64,000 nucleotides of DNA, taken from positions 186,001-250,000 of the forward strand of contig JBHYCS010000001.1 of assembly GCA_051861445.1 (NCBI GenBank), written 5' to 3'. Origin of the DNA: Parasediminibacterium sp051861445 (GTDB lineage: Bacteria > Bacteroidota > Bacteroidia > Chitinophagales > Chitinophagaceae). Below the pieces are notes generated by a model. That model searched no databases. It was not told the DNA's origin and saw nothing but the letters and a program-made list of their open reading frames with translations. The translations under genes were made by a program, and so were the position numbers. The number at the start of each line of letters is the position of its first letter. Position 1 is the stretch's first letter. Shown in pieces: positions 17,184-25,539 of the stretch.

Positions 17184-19412
17184 ATGTCTAAAAATATCAT
17201 TACCAAAACGGCAGCAGATGCACTAGGATATAATTTTATTCCTAAAGAATTTTTAAAAGCTGGTGAAGATGAATATGTGTATAGAAATATTCAAAATAGA
17301 AGTGGAATTGTTTATAGGCATTTAACCGCTAGCGAAATTGAAGGTTTGGTAAGAAACAACAATACAAGCGATAATTGGAATAATATTTATGTATCAGATT
17401 TTTTTAATCCTTCATTGGTAAAGAATTGCAAGTTTTATGGTTTGGTTCGAATAAGTAAATTAGAACCATTGTACCTAAATTTTAGCGATTTAAAATTACC
17501 TGTTGGGTTATATAATTCAACCATTATTAGCTCAGATTTTGGAGATAATGTATGTATCGATAATGTAAATTATTTATCACATTACATCATTGGAAACGAA
17601 GTAATTGTTACCAATGTAAACGAGTTACTTACTACCAATCATGCAAAATTTGGAAATGGAATTGTGAAATTGGGCGAAAGAGAAAGTGTACGTATTTGGT
17701 TAGAATTATGTAACGAAAATGGAGGAAGAAGCGTAATGCCTTTTAACGATATGTTGCCAGGTGATGCTTACATGTGGAGCAAATACAGAGATGATGATAC
17801 CTTACTTGAAAAATTTAAAGTATTTACAGAAGCTCAATACAAAAATGAAAGAGGCTATTATGGAAAAATTGGTGATAGAACGGTAATAAAAAATTCAGGT
17901 ATTATTAAAGATGTTTGGATTGGTGAAGATGCCTACATTAAAGGTGCAAACAAACTAAAAAACCTAACCATTAATTCTGGCGAAAAAGGTAAAACACAAA
18001 TTGGAGAAGGTGTAGAAATGGTAAATGGTATTGTTGGTTTTGGATGCAGAATTTTTTATGGTGTAAAAGCTGTTCGGTTTATTATGGCATCGCATTCACA
18101 ATTAAAATATGGTGCAAGATTAATCAACTCATATCTAGGAAGCAATGCAACCATTTCATGCTGTGAAGTACTAAATTCTTTAATTTTTCCAGCTCATGAA
18201 CAGCACCATAACAATTCATTTTTATGTGCCGCATTAATTATGGGACAAAGCAACATTGCAGCCGGTGCAACCATTGGTAGCAATCATAACAGTAGAGGTG
18301 CAGACGGTGAATTAATTGCAGGAAGAGGGTTTTGGCCAGGCTTATGTGTAAGTTTAAAACACAATACAAAATTTGCATCGTTTACCATTGTTGCAAAAGG
18401 TGATTATGCATCCGAGTTAAATATTCCGATTCCGTTTTCATTGGTCAGCAACGATGTTACAAACAACCAATTAATAGTAATGCCTGCTTATTGGTTTATG
18501 CACAATATGTATGCATTGGCAAGAAATTCATGGAAATATGTAGATAGAGATAAAAGAGTTGATAAAGTTCAACATATCGAATACGATTTTTTAGCTCCTG
18601 ATACAATAAACGAAATGTTTTCTAGCTTAATATTAATGGAAGAAGCTGTTGGAAAGGCTTTTTTAATTCATCAAGGAAAAAAGAAATTCACTAAGGAAGA
18701 ATGTATTGTAGTTGGAACAACACTTTTAAATGAAAAAAATTCCATTGTAAACGATTTAGAAATAATTGTTTATGGTTTCGAAAACTCGAAACGTAAAACT
18801 ATTTTATTAAAAGCGATTCAATCATATCATATTTATAAAGAGCTTATTTTATTTTACGGCATTCGTTCTTTGGTAGAATACATTCAACAGCAACCAATTT
18901 TCACAATCGATGCTCTTGTAAAAACGCTTCCTACTAAAATACAACGAAACGAATGGCTAAATATTGGCGGGCAATTAATACCCAAAACTGCCGTAGATAA
19001 TCTAAAAACAAAGATTAAAACAGGTAAAATTATAGGTTGGGATGCTGTTCACAATTATTACCTAGAACAAGGAAATGAATATCCAATTCAAAAGCAAAAA
19101 CATGCCTTTGCTAGCTTACAAGAAATTTCTAATGTTTCTTTAAAAAAATTATCGAAAAGACAACTAGAAAGTTGGATTCAACAAATGATTGCAACGAAAA
19201 CTTGGATGACAAAAGGAATTTATGAATCTAGAGCAAAAGACTACAAAAATCCATTTAGAAAAATGGTGTATGAAACCAATACTGAAATGGATAAGGTTTT
19301 GGGTAAATTAGAAGATAATTCTTTTATCAACGATCAATTAGTAGTTTTAAAATTTTTTAAGAAAGAAATGAGCTTACTTTTAAAAAAAATTGAATCTTCT
19401 AACCCATTATGA
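17184..19412 (+). CDS. DUF4954 family protein (left-handed beta-helix type)
   Basis: 742-residue protein of the DUF4954 family, found mainly in Bacteroidota and of unknown function. The middle (about residues 70-430) has repeated hydrophobic hexapeptide-like steps such as GVEMVNGIVGFGCRIFYG and NIAAGATIGSNHNSRG, which suggest a left-handed beta-helix like those of nucleotidyl- and acyltransferases. The C-terminal 250 residues are helical and charged. No signal peptide. It starts 95 bp after glmS on the same strand, and its stop overlaps the next gene's start (ATGA). A role in sugar-nucleotide chemistry is only a guess from the fold and the neighbour. Confidence 0.8.
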   Translation: MSKNIITKTAADALGYNFIPKEFLKAGEDEYVYRNIQNRSGIVYRHLTASEIEGLVRNNNTSDNWNNIYVSDFFNPSLVKNCKFYGLVRISKLEPLYLNFSDLKLPVGLYNSTIISSDFGDNVCIDNVNYLSHYIIGNEVIVTNVNELLTTNHAKFGNGIVKLGERESVRIWLELCNENGGRSVMPFNDMLPGDAYMWSKYRDDDTLLEKFKVFTEAQYKNERGYYGKIGDRTVIKNSGIIKDVWIGEDAYIKGANKLKNLTINSGEKGKTQIGEGVEMVNGIVGFGCRIFYGVKAVRFIMASHSQLKYGARLINSYLGSNATISCCEVLNSLIFPAHEQHHNNSFLCAALIMGQSNIAAGATIGSNHNSRGADGELIAGRGFWPGLCVSLKHNTKFASFTIVAKGDYASELNIPIPFSLVSNDVTNNQLIVMPAYWFMHNMYALARNSWKYVDRDKRVDKVQHIEYDFLAPDTINEMFSSLILMEEAVGKAFLIHQGKKKFTKEECIVVGTTLLNEKNSIVNDLEIIVYGFENSKRKTILLKAIQSYHIYKELILFYGIRSLVEYIQQQPIFTIDALVKTLPTKIQRNEWLNIGGQLIPKTAVDNLKTKIKTGKIIGWDAVHNYYLEQGNEYPIQKQKHAFASLQEISNVSLKKLSKRQLESWIQQMIATKTWMTKGIYESRAKDYKNPFRKMVYETNTEMDKVLGKLEDNSFINDQLVVLKFFKKEMSLLLKKIESSNPL

Positions 19413-19783
19413 ATACACAAGTAGATGCTTTTATTGATGCTTTAGAAATAGAACAGCAGCAGATTGCAAATACAATTAGAAATCTTTTGTTAACTAAGGT
19501 TGATGGAATTGAAGAAAAATTTTCTTTCAAAACACCCTTTTACCATTATTTTGGAATGTTCTGCTACATTAGTAAAGTAAAAGAAGGTATTGAATTGTGT
19601 TTTTGTAGAGGAAAAGATTTGGCACTTGCTTTTCCGCAATTAAGTATGAAAAATCGAAAATTAATTGCAGGAGTTACCATTACAAATAACAAAGAAATTG
19701 CCGCTTTTGAAATTGTACAAATCATTCAAGAAGCTGCCGCCTTACAAATTGAAATGTATACTACAAAAAGAAGAAAAAAATAA
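19409..19783 (+). CDS. DUF1801 domain-containing protein
   Basis: 124-residue small cytoplasmic protein of the DUF1801 (YdhG/YjbR-like) type. Visible features are the N-terminal helix with VDAFIDALEIEQQQIANTIRNLL, the EEKFSFKTPFYHYFGMFCYIS strand pair and the ELCFCRGKDL segment. The family binds unknown ligands and has no proven reaction. The ATG overlaps the stop of the DUF4954 gene by 4 bp, so the two are translationally coupled. The C-terminus is Lys/Arg-rich. Confidence 0.75.
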   Translation: MNTQVDAFIDALEIEQQQIANTIRNLLLTKVDGIEEKFSFKTPFYHYFGMFCYISKVKEGIELCFCRGKDLALAFPQLSMKNRKLIAGVTITNNKEIAAFEIVQIIQEAAALQIEMYTTKRRKK

Positions 19784-19805
19784 TTTTTCAGAAAAGCTAT
19801 ACAAC

Positions 19806-20901
19806 TTAGTTAGTATTATCTTCTTTTTCCATCATTAAGTACGCTTTAATAAAACCATCTATTTCTCCGTCCATTACAGGTTGCACATTTCCTACCTCAT
19901 AATCTGTTCTATGGTCTTTAATCATCTTATATGGATGAAAAACATAGCTTCTGATCTGACTTCCCCATTCTATTTTTTTCTTGTTTGAATTGGTGGCATT
20001 TAAAGCTTCTTGTCGCTTCCGCATTTCTTCTTCATATAACCTACTTTTTAGCATTTTCATGGCTAATTCTCTATTCTCTCCCTGTGTTCTTGCTTGTTGG
20101 CATTCAATGATAAATCCACTTGGAGCATGTTTTAAACGAACAGCCGTTTCTACTTTGTTTACATTTTGACCACCACTTCCACCACTTCTGTAAAATGCCC
20201 ATTCTAAATCGGCAGGATTTACTTCTATTTCAATTGTATCATCAATTAAAGGATATACATACACAGATGCAAAAGATGTATGTCTTCTTGCATTGCTATC
20301 AAATGGAGAAATTCTTACCAAACGATGTACGCCACTTTCTGCTTTTAAAAAACCATAGGCAAACGCTCCATCCAGTTGTATTGTGGCCGATTTTATTCCT
20401 GCTCCATCTCCTTCTTGATAATCTAATTCTGTTACTTTAAACCCTTGTTTTTGACCGTACATGATGTACATTCTTAACAATATTTCTGCCCAATCTTGGC
20501 TTTCGGTTCCACCAGCTCCAGGATTTATTTGTAATATAGCTGGCAATTCGTCTTCAGGTTTATTTAATGTGCTTTTAAATTCAGCATCCTCAATTGCTTG
20601 TATAGCCGCATCAAAAGCTATTTTCGTTTCTTCTTCAGTAGCATCGCCAGCTTTCCAAAATTCAAATAATACTGCAAAATCTTCTACAGCTGTATCTACA
20701 GAATCGAAAAGTTGCAACCAATATTCGTTTACTTTAATTTCTTTCATGGTTGCAGTGGCACGTACATTATCGTCCCAAAAGCCTGCTGAAAGCGATAACT
20801 GACGGTCTTGTTCTACTTTAAATTTTCGATTAGCGTAGTCAAAGAAACCTCCTCAAGACAACAACTCGGTCTCTTATATTCTTTAATTGTTCTATTGTCA
20901 T
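19806..20901 (-). CDS. prfB: Peptide chain release factor 2, with programmed +1 frameshift
   Basis: RF2 releases peptides at UGA and UAA stops. The coding region starts at the ATG at 20901, runs 20 codons, meets an in-frame TGA (20841-20839), and continues in the +1 frame from GAC to the stop at 19806, giving 364 residues, the normal RF2 length. The recoding site is the classical one: AGGAGG (20853-20848), three bases, CTT, TGA, C. Zero-frame translation gives MTIEQLKNIRDRVVVLRRFL, and the shifted frame DYANRKFKVEQDRQL continues it without a gap. The GGQ loop (GGSGGQNVNKVET) and SPFD (RISPFDSNARR) are intact. Frameshifting lets low RF2 levels raise its own synthesis. Without the shift only a 313-residue frame from 20747 would be called. 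Confidence 0.95.
20839..20853 (-). promoter_or_regulatory. prfB programmed frameshift site
   Basis: Minus strand reads AGG AGG TTT CTT TGA C. The internal Shine-Dalgarno AGGAGG, the slippery CTT and the poor-context UGA C match the E. coli prfB site in order and spacing. Confidence 0.95.
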
Positions 20902-20912
20902 AATTGTGCAAA

Positions 20913-20951
20913 TTAATGATAACTAATGTAGATTATAAGGTTTATCATTAA
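20913..20951. repeat. 10-bp inverted repeat before prfB
   Basis: TTAATGATAA (20913-20922) and its exact complement TTATCATTAA (20942-20951) are separated by 19 bp. The proximal arm ends 11 bp before the prfB ATG. It may be an operator or a leader hairpin; no T run follows it on the prfB strand. Confidence 0.5.
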
Positions 20952-21048
20952 AAAAGTTTACTGTGTAATGTCCTGATATAAGTTGACAGATTTTAAATTA
21001 AACCTAGCTGCTTTTTGTTGAATCGATTGTATGTGTTTAAATCAACGT

Positions 21049-22209
21049 TTACTTAGGCAAAACATAAGCATATACATCTTCTTCAGTAATATTTTTTCCT
21101 GAGAGAATAATTAAGCGTTCTACTACATTTCTCAATTCTCTGATATTGCCTGTCCAATTGTGTTTTTGCAAAGCGTCTACAGCGTTTTTATCAATTTGTT
21201 TTACTTGTTGACCATATTCAGCAGCAATATCAATTAAAAACTTATCTACCAATAAAGGAATATCTGATTTTCTTTCATTTAAAGAAGGAACATGAATTAA
21301 AATAACACCTAAACGATGGTATAAATCTAATCGAAAATTTTTCGCTTCCACCTCTTCTAAAAGGTTTTTATTGGTTGCAGCAACTACACGTACATCTACA
21401 TTAATTTCTTTATCGCCACCAACTCTTGTTATTTTTCCTTCTTGCAATGCTCTTAGCACTTTTGCCTGAGCAGATAGGCTCATATCTCCTATTTCATCTA
21501 AAAAAAGTGTACCACCATTGGCTTGTTCAAACTTGCCTATTCTTTGTTTTATAGCTGATGTAAACGAACCTTTTTCATGACCAAATAATTCACTTTCTAT
21601 CAACTCACTAGGTATTGCAGCACAATTTACTTCTACAATTGGTTGTGTGTTTCTATTGCTTTTCTCATGTAGCCAACGAGCCACTAATTCTTTACCACTT
21701 CCATTTTCACCTGTTACTAAAACCCTAGCATCGGTAGGTGCCACTTTATCAATGGTATTTTTAATTTTCTGAATGGCTTCACTTTCACCTATAATTTCTT
21801 GTACTTTACTAACCTTTCTTTTTAATACTTTGGTTTCTTTTACCAAACTATTTTTATCCATTGCATTACGAATGGTAATTAATAGTCGGTTTAAATCTGG
21901 TGGTTTTGGAATAAAATCAAAAGCTCCTTTTTTTACTGCTTCAACGGCAGTTTCAATATTTCCATGTCCACTAATCATAATAATAGGCACTTCAACATTG
22001 GCTTCACTTGCTTTTTGCAAAAATTCTAATCCATCAATTTTGGGCATTTTTATATCACACAAAACCAAATCAAAATTACCGCCAACAAACTTTTTCAATC
22101 CATCCTCTCCATCAACTGCTTCTTCTATTTTGTAGCCTTCATTTGTAAGAATATCTTTTAATACACTTCTAATTGCACGTTCATCATCAATTATTAAAAT
22201 ATTTGCCAT
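21049..22209 (-). CDS. Sigma-54-type response regulator lacking a DNA-binding domain
   Basis: 386-residue NtrC-class regulator. A receiver domain (1-120) has Asp8, Asp9 and phosphoacceptor Asp52 in LVLCDIKMP. An AAA+ domain (about 140-375) has Walker A GENGSGKE, GHEKG, the Walker B LFLDEIGDM and the arginine finger region FRLDLYHRL. Two features are odd. The sigma-54 contact loop, normally GAFTGA, reads GSFTSA (residues 214-219). The protein stops at EEDVYAYVLPK, just after the AAA+ lid, with no Fis-type helix-turn-helix. It may therefore act from solution, as known for Helicobacter FlgR and Chlamydia CtcC, or may not contact sigma-54 at all. No cognate kinase is adjacent. Confidence 0.88.
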   Translation of the reverse strand: MANILIIDDERAIRSVLKDILTNEGYKIEEAVDGEDGLKKFVGGNFDLVLCDIKMPKIDGLEFLQKASEANVEVPIIMISGHGNIETAVEAVKKGAFDFIPKPPDLNRLLITIRNAMDKNSLVKETKVLKRKVSKVQEIIGESEAIQKIKNTIDKVAPTDARVLVTGENGSGKELVARWLHEKSNRNTQPIVEVNCAAIPSELIESELFGHEKGSFTSAIKQRIGKFEQANGGTLFLDEIGDMSLSAQAKVLRALQEGKITRVGGDKEINVDVRVVAATNKNLLEEVEAKNFRLDLYHRLGVILIHVPSLNERKSDIPLLVDKFLIDIAAEYGQQVKQIDKNAVDALQKHNWTGNIRELRNVVERLIILSGKNITEEDVYAYVLPK

Positions 22210-22237
22210 GATTTTTTATGTTTTAAAAACAGAATTA

Positions 22238-22245
22238 CAAATGTA
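22238..22245 (-). promoter_or_regulatory. -7 promoter element (TACATTTG) for the response regulator
   Basis: Minus-strand TACATTTG fits TAnnTTTG and lies 29 bp before the ATG at 22209. Confidence 0.5.
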
Positions 22246-22257
22246 GTAGGTTGCCAA

Positions 22258-24321
22258 TTACCATGCCATTTTGATTCCACCAAAAAAGTTGATTGTTGGT
22301 GCTGCATTAAAATAACGACGACCTATCGCATTTATATCATTACCTAAACTGTATTTTTCGTTGAGTAAATTATCTACACCTACAAAAAAATGGTATTGCT
22401 TTTTCTTATTTTTAAACAGATATCCAATTCGTATTTGCAATAAATGGTAATCATTGGCAAAGCTATCATTGGCATCGTTTAACGGAATTTTATCTGTGTA
22501 TTGATGCGAAATCTCTGTGTACAAACCATTGTTCAGCTCAATTAAAACGGTATTTACGTAGTTTATAGGAGCAACTCCTGTTACTTTCTTTCCATCATAA
22601 ACAACCGCTGCTTGCTGATAATTTCGAAACAAATATGGTTGATAACTGCTAGCATTCGAAATACTAATCTGTTTTAAAAAAGCAGTTGATTGTTTCAGCA
22701 TATTCCATTTCGCAAACAATTCAATTCCTTTTTGTTGAATACTTCCTGCATTGATAAAAAATTCAGTTCCTGTTGTTGAATTTCTTCTAACAATAGCATC
22801 TTTTAGCAAAAAATGATAAAAATTCACATCGAATTGAACTTGATTATTGAATAAAAAACCTTTAACACCAAATTCAACATTCCAACCATTTTCTGCTCTT
22901 AATTGATTGTAAAAATTGCCATCTGATGGTCTTACTTCAGCCAAAGAGGGTGGACTAAAGCCTTTTGCCACACTTGAATACACAGCAATAGATGACGACT
23001 GAATAGGAAATAATACAGATAAACGAGGCATTAAATGAATAGGTGTTTTTTTATGGGTAAATGATTGAACACCATCAGAAACTCTTTTATATAATATGTT
23101 TTGCTGGTTTAAACTCGTTCCAAAAACGAGTTGAAACCGATTGAACTTGAATTGTAATTGTGTATATAAAAATGATTGAATTGCTTGCACCTTATCTCTC
23201 AATTGAAGGGTATCTTTTTCACCCAATTTGTTGCCATAATTTGCAATATTTGAAAAGTTGTGTAGATATTCAAATCCATTTATCCATTCAAATTGAACCG
23301 ACTTTAGATTTTTCTGAACAATAGATTTTGCATGTATGCCTACGTTCCATTCATTTCTTGTTTCATAATTTGTAATGAAAGGATTATTGATGTTAGAATT
23401 ATTGACAACTACAGCAATACTCGATTGATGATTTCTGGAAAATTTATATTGGTGATGTACGCCAGCAAATAAAGTGTTATTGTAAATGGCTGCTTTTTGT
23501 GTGGCTGCACTAGGTAAAGTGTTGGTAGCAAAACGAGATGCTTTCGGATTTTGCAGCCATTGAGCTTCTGTAAGTGCACCAGGTGTTTGATAATACAAAT
23601 GTGTATACCAAACCAAACTTTGAATTTGATGCTTTTGATATGTATAATCATTTATCCAAGTAAAATTATTCTTTTGTGATGCAGCATGATGTCGATAACC
23701 ACTCGATTGTTGATGACTTTGGGTAAAGCTGCCACTACTTTTATTAGATTGATATTTCCAAGTTAGTTGCTGTTGAATGCTGTTAAAATTACCAACACTT
23801 AATTGTGCATTAAAAGCATTTTTAGAAGTATCTTTTGTAGATGTTTCTAATAAAACTACACCACTTGTGCCAGCTCCATACATACTAGCTGCTGTACCTT
23901 TTGCAACTTCCATTTCACTAATTTGTGTAGCATCAATCAAATTAAAATAGGTATTACCACTTCCATCTGAAATGGGAATATTATTCCAATACATTTTGAT
24001 ATTTCGTACACCAAATGGTGAACGCAACACTGAGCCTCTAATAGATAATCGATAACTTAAAGGGCTTCTTTCTTCCATTCTTACGCCTGCAATGGCATTT
24101 AGAGCCGGTAGCAATGAGGGCATTGCTTTAATTTGTAACTGTTTGCTTGAAATTAAAGAAACCGAAACAGGAGCTTTTAACCAATTGCCATTAAAGTGAA
24201 AACTTTTTACTACTACTTCAGAAAGGCTATCTGTAAACACCGTATTTTCTATGGTTTCTTGTGCATTGATACAGAAAAACGAATTACAAAAAAGGAGTAG
24301 TAGAATAATTTTTTTAGTCAT
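22258..24321 (-). CDS. TonB-dependent outer membrane receptor
   Basis: 687-residue outer-membrane receptor for energised uptake of an unknown substrate. The signal peptide begins MTKKIILLLLFCNSFFCINAQ. There is no carboxypeptidase-like N-terminal extension; the plug starts directly with SEVVVKSFHFNGNWLKAPVSVSLI and includes RLSIRGSVLRSPFGVRN and EVAKGTAASMYGAGTSGVVLLE. The barrel runs to the last residues, FGGIKMAW, ending in an aromatic. The ATG at 24321 is chosen because the ten upstream codons lie in a terminator hairpin. No SusD partner or metal-binding neighbour is present, so a metal chelate or vitamin is as likely as a glycan. Confidence 0.88.
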   Translation of the reverse strand: MTKKIILLLLFCNSFFCINAQETIENTVFTDSLSEVVVKSFHFNGNWLKAPVSVSLISSKQLQIKAMPSLLPALNAIAGVRMEERSPLSYRLSIRGSVLRSPFGVRNIKMYWNNIPISDGSGNTYFNLIDATQISEMEVAKGTAASMYGAGTSGVVLLETSTKDTSKNAFNAQLSVGNFNSIQQQLTWKYQSNKSSGSFTQSHQQSSGYRHHAASQKNNFTWINDYTYQKHQIQSLVWYTHLYYQTPGALTEAQWLQNPKASRFATNTLPSAATQKAAIYNNTLFAGVHHQYKFSRNHQSSIAVVVNNSNINNPFITNYETRNEWNVGIHAKSIVQKNLKSVQFEWINGFEYLHNFSNIANYGNKLGEKDTLQLRDKVQAIQSFLYTQLQFKFNRFQLVFGTSLNQQNILYKRVSDGVQSFTHKKTPIHLMPRLSVLFPIQSSSIAVYSSVAKGFSPPSLAEVRPSDGNFYNQLRAENGWNVEFGVKGFLFNNQVQFDVNFYHFLLKDAIVRRNSTTGTEFFINAGSIQQKGIELFAKWNMLKQSTAFLKQISISNASSYQPYLFRNYQQAAVVYDGKKVTGVAPINYVNTVLIELNNGLYTEISHQYTDKIPLNDANDSFANDYHLLQIRIGYLFKNKKKQYHFFVGVDNLLNEKYSLGNDINAIGRRYFNAAPTINFFGGIKMAW

Positions 24322-24331
24322 GGTTTTATTG

Positions 24332-24367
24332 TAAAAAAAATCCCGAAACAATATTTTGCTTCGGGAT
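24332..24367 (-). terminator. Intrinsic terminator between pdhB and the TonB receptor gene
   Basis: On the minus strand TCCCGAA pairs with TTCGGGA, followed by a run of eight T. It lies 32 bp after the pdhB stop, and its T run ends only 11 bp before the receptor ATG, so it may also act as an attenuator for that gene. Confidence 0.8.
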
Positions 24368-24398
24368 AAAATAACAGCCTTTAGGGCTAATAGTTTAT

Positions 24399-25379
24399 TT
24401 ATTTTCCAACTACTTCTTTTACCAATTTCACGGTTCTTGCAACATCAGGAATAGCTAAAGCAGCTAAGTTTGGTGCATAGTGCATTGGAGCATCGGCACT
24501 TGTAATTCTACGAATTGGTGCATCTAAATAATCGAACCCTTCTTTTTGAATACGATAAGTAATTTCAGAACTTACAGAAGCAAAAGGCCATTGTTCTTCT
24601 ACAATTACCAATCTATTTGTTTTCTTTACACTTTCTAAAATACATCTCCAATCAAGTGGACGAATGGTGCGTAAGTCAATTACTTCTGCACTAATACCTT
24701 CTTTTTCTAATTCAGCAGCAGCACCTAAAGCTACTTTCATCATTTTATTGAAAGAAACGATGGTAACATCTCTACCTTGTTTTTTCACGTCTGCTTTACC
24801 TAATGGAATGTAATATTCTTCTTCAGGCACTTCAGATTTATCACCATACATTACCTCACTTTCCATAAAAATAACAGGATCTTTCTCATAACGAATGGCT
24901 TGCTTTAGTAAACCTTTTGCATCGTAACCATTTGATGGAGAAACTACTTTTAAACCTGGAATATTTGCATATAAACTTTCAAAAGCTGTAGAGTGTTGTG
25001 CACCTAATTGACCAGCACTTCCATTGGGACCACGAAATACGATTGGACAACCAATTTGTCCACCACTCATTGCCAACATTTTAGAAGCGGTATTTAAAAT
25101 TTGGTCTAACGGTAAAACAGCAAAATTCCAAGTCATGAATTCTACAATTGGCTTTAACCCATTTTGTGCTGCACCCACTGCTATAGCGGCAAAGCCAAGT
25201 TCTGCAATTGGTGTATCAATAACACGTTTAGGTCCAAATTCTGCCAACATACCTTGACTTACTTTATAAGCACCGTTATATTCTGCTACTTCTTCACCCA
25301 TTAAAAAAACCTTCTCATCTCTTCTCATCTCCTCATTCATGGCCTCACGTAAAGCCTCTCTAAAAGCAATGGAACGCAT
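24399..25379 (-). CDS. pdhB: Pyruvate dehydrogenase E1 component, beta subunit
   Basis: 326-residue E1 beta subunit of the pyruvate (or related 2-oxoacid) dehydrogenase complex. With E1 alpha it forms the thiamine diphosphate site that decarboxylates pyruvate. Family segments include REALREAMNEEMRRDEKVFLMGEEV at the start, FRGPNGSAGQLGAQHSTAFES, and VSPSNGYDAKGLLKQAI. The partner alpha subunit, E2 and E3 genes are not in this window, and the gene is alone with its own promoter and terminator, so the complex genes are dispersed. A branched-chain 2-oxoacid dehydrogenase role cannot be fully excluded. Confidence 0.9.
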   Translation of the reverse strand: MRSIAFREALREAMNEEMRRDEKVFLMGEEVAEYNGAYKVSQGMLAEFGPKRVIDTPIAELGFAAIAVGAAQNGLKPIVEFMTWNFAVLPLDQILNTASKMLAMSGGQIGCPIVFRGPNGSAGQLGAQHSTAFESLYANIPGLKVVSPSNGYDAKGLLKQAIRYEKDPVIFMESEVMYGDKSEVPEEEYYIPLGKADVKKQGRDVTIVSFNKMMKVALGAAAELEKEGISAEVIDLRTIRPLDWRCILESVKKTNRLVIVEEQWPFASVSSEITYRIQKEGFDYLDAPIRRITSADAPMHYAPNLAALAIPDVARTVKLVKEVVGK

Positions 25380-25405
25380 ATTAATATCTTTTTAATTTTG
25401 AGTGG

Positions 25406-25434
25406 CAAAAATATAGGTTTATACACTAAAACAA
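25406..25434 (-). promoter_or_regulatory. Complete Bacteroidota promoter for pdhB
   Basis: Minus strand carries TTG at 25434-25432, an 18 bp spacer, then TATTTTTG at 25413-25406. This is the full TTG/TAnnTTTG arrangement read by the Bacteroidota primary sigma factor. The ATG follows 26 bp later. Confidence 0.65.
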
Positions 25435-25539
25435 TCAAAATAATGAGAAGAACTGCAATTACTTTTAAGAATAATTGTTTCAAAAACACATAATTATAAA
25501 ACAGAACTACAATTTGTAAATGAATAAACGGCTAACTGT

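Noticed and set aside
20839..20901. In-frame TGA early in prfB read as a nonsense mutation or pseudogene
   Set aside because: The TGA sits in a classical programmed frameshift site and the +1 frame continues RF2 at full length.
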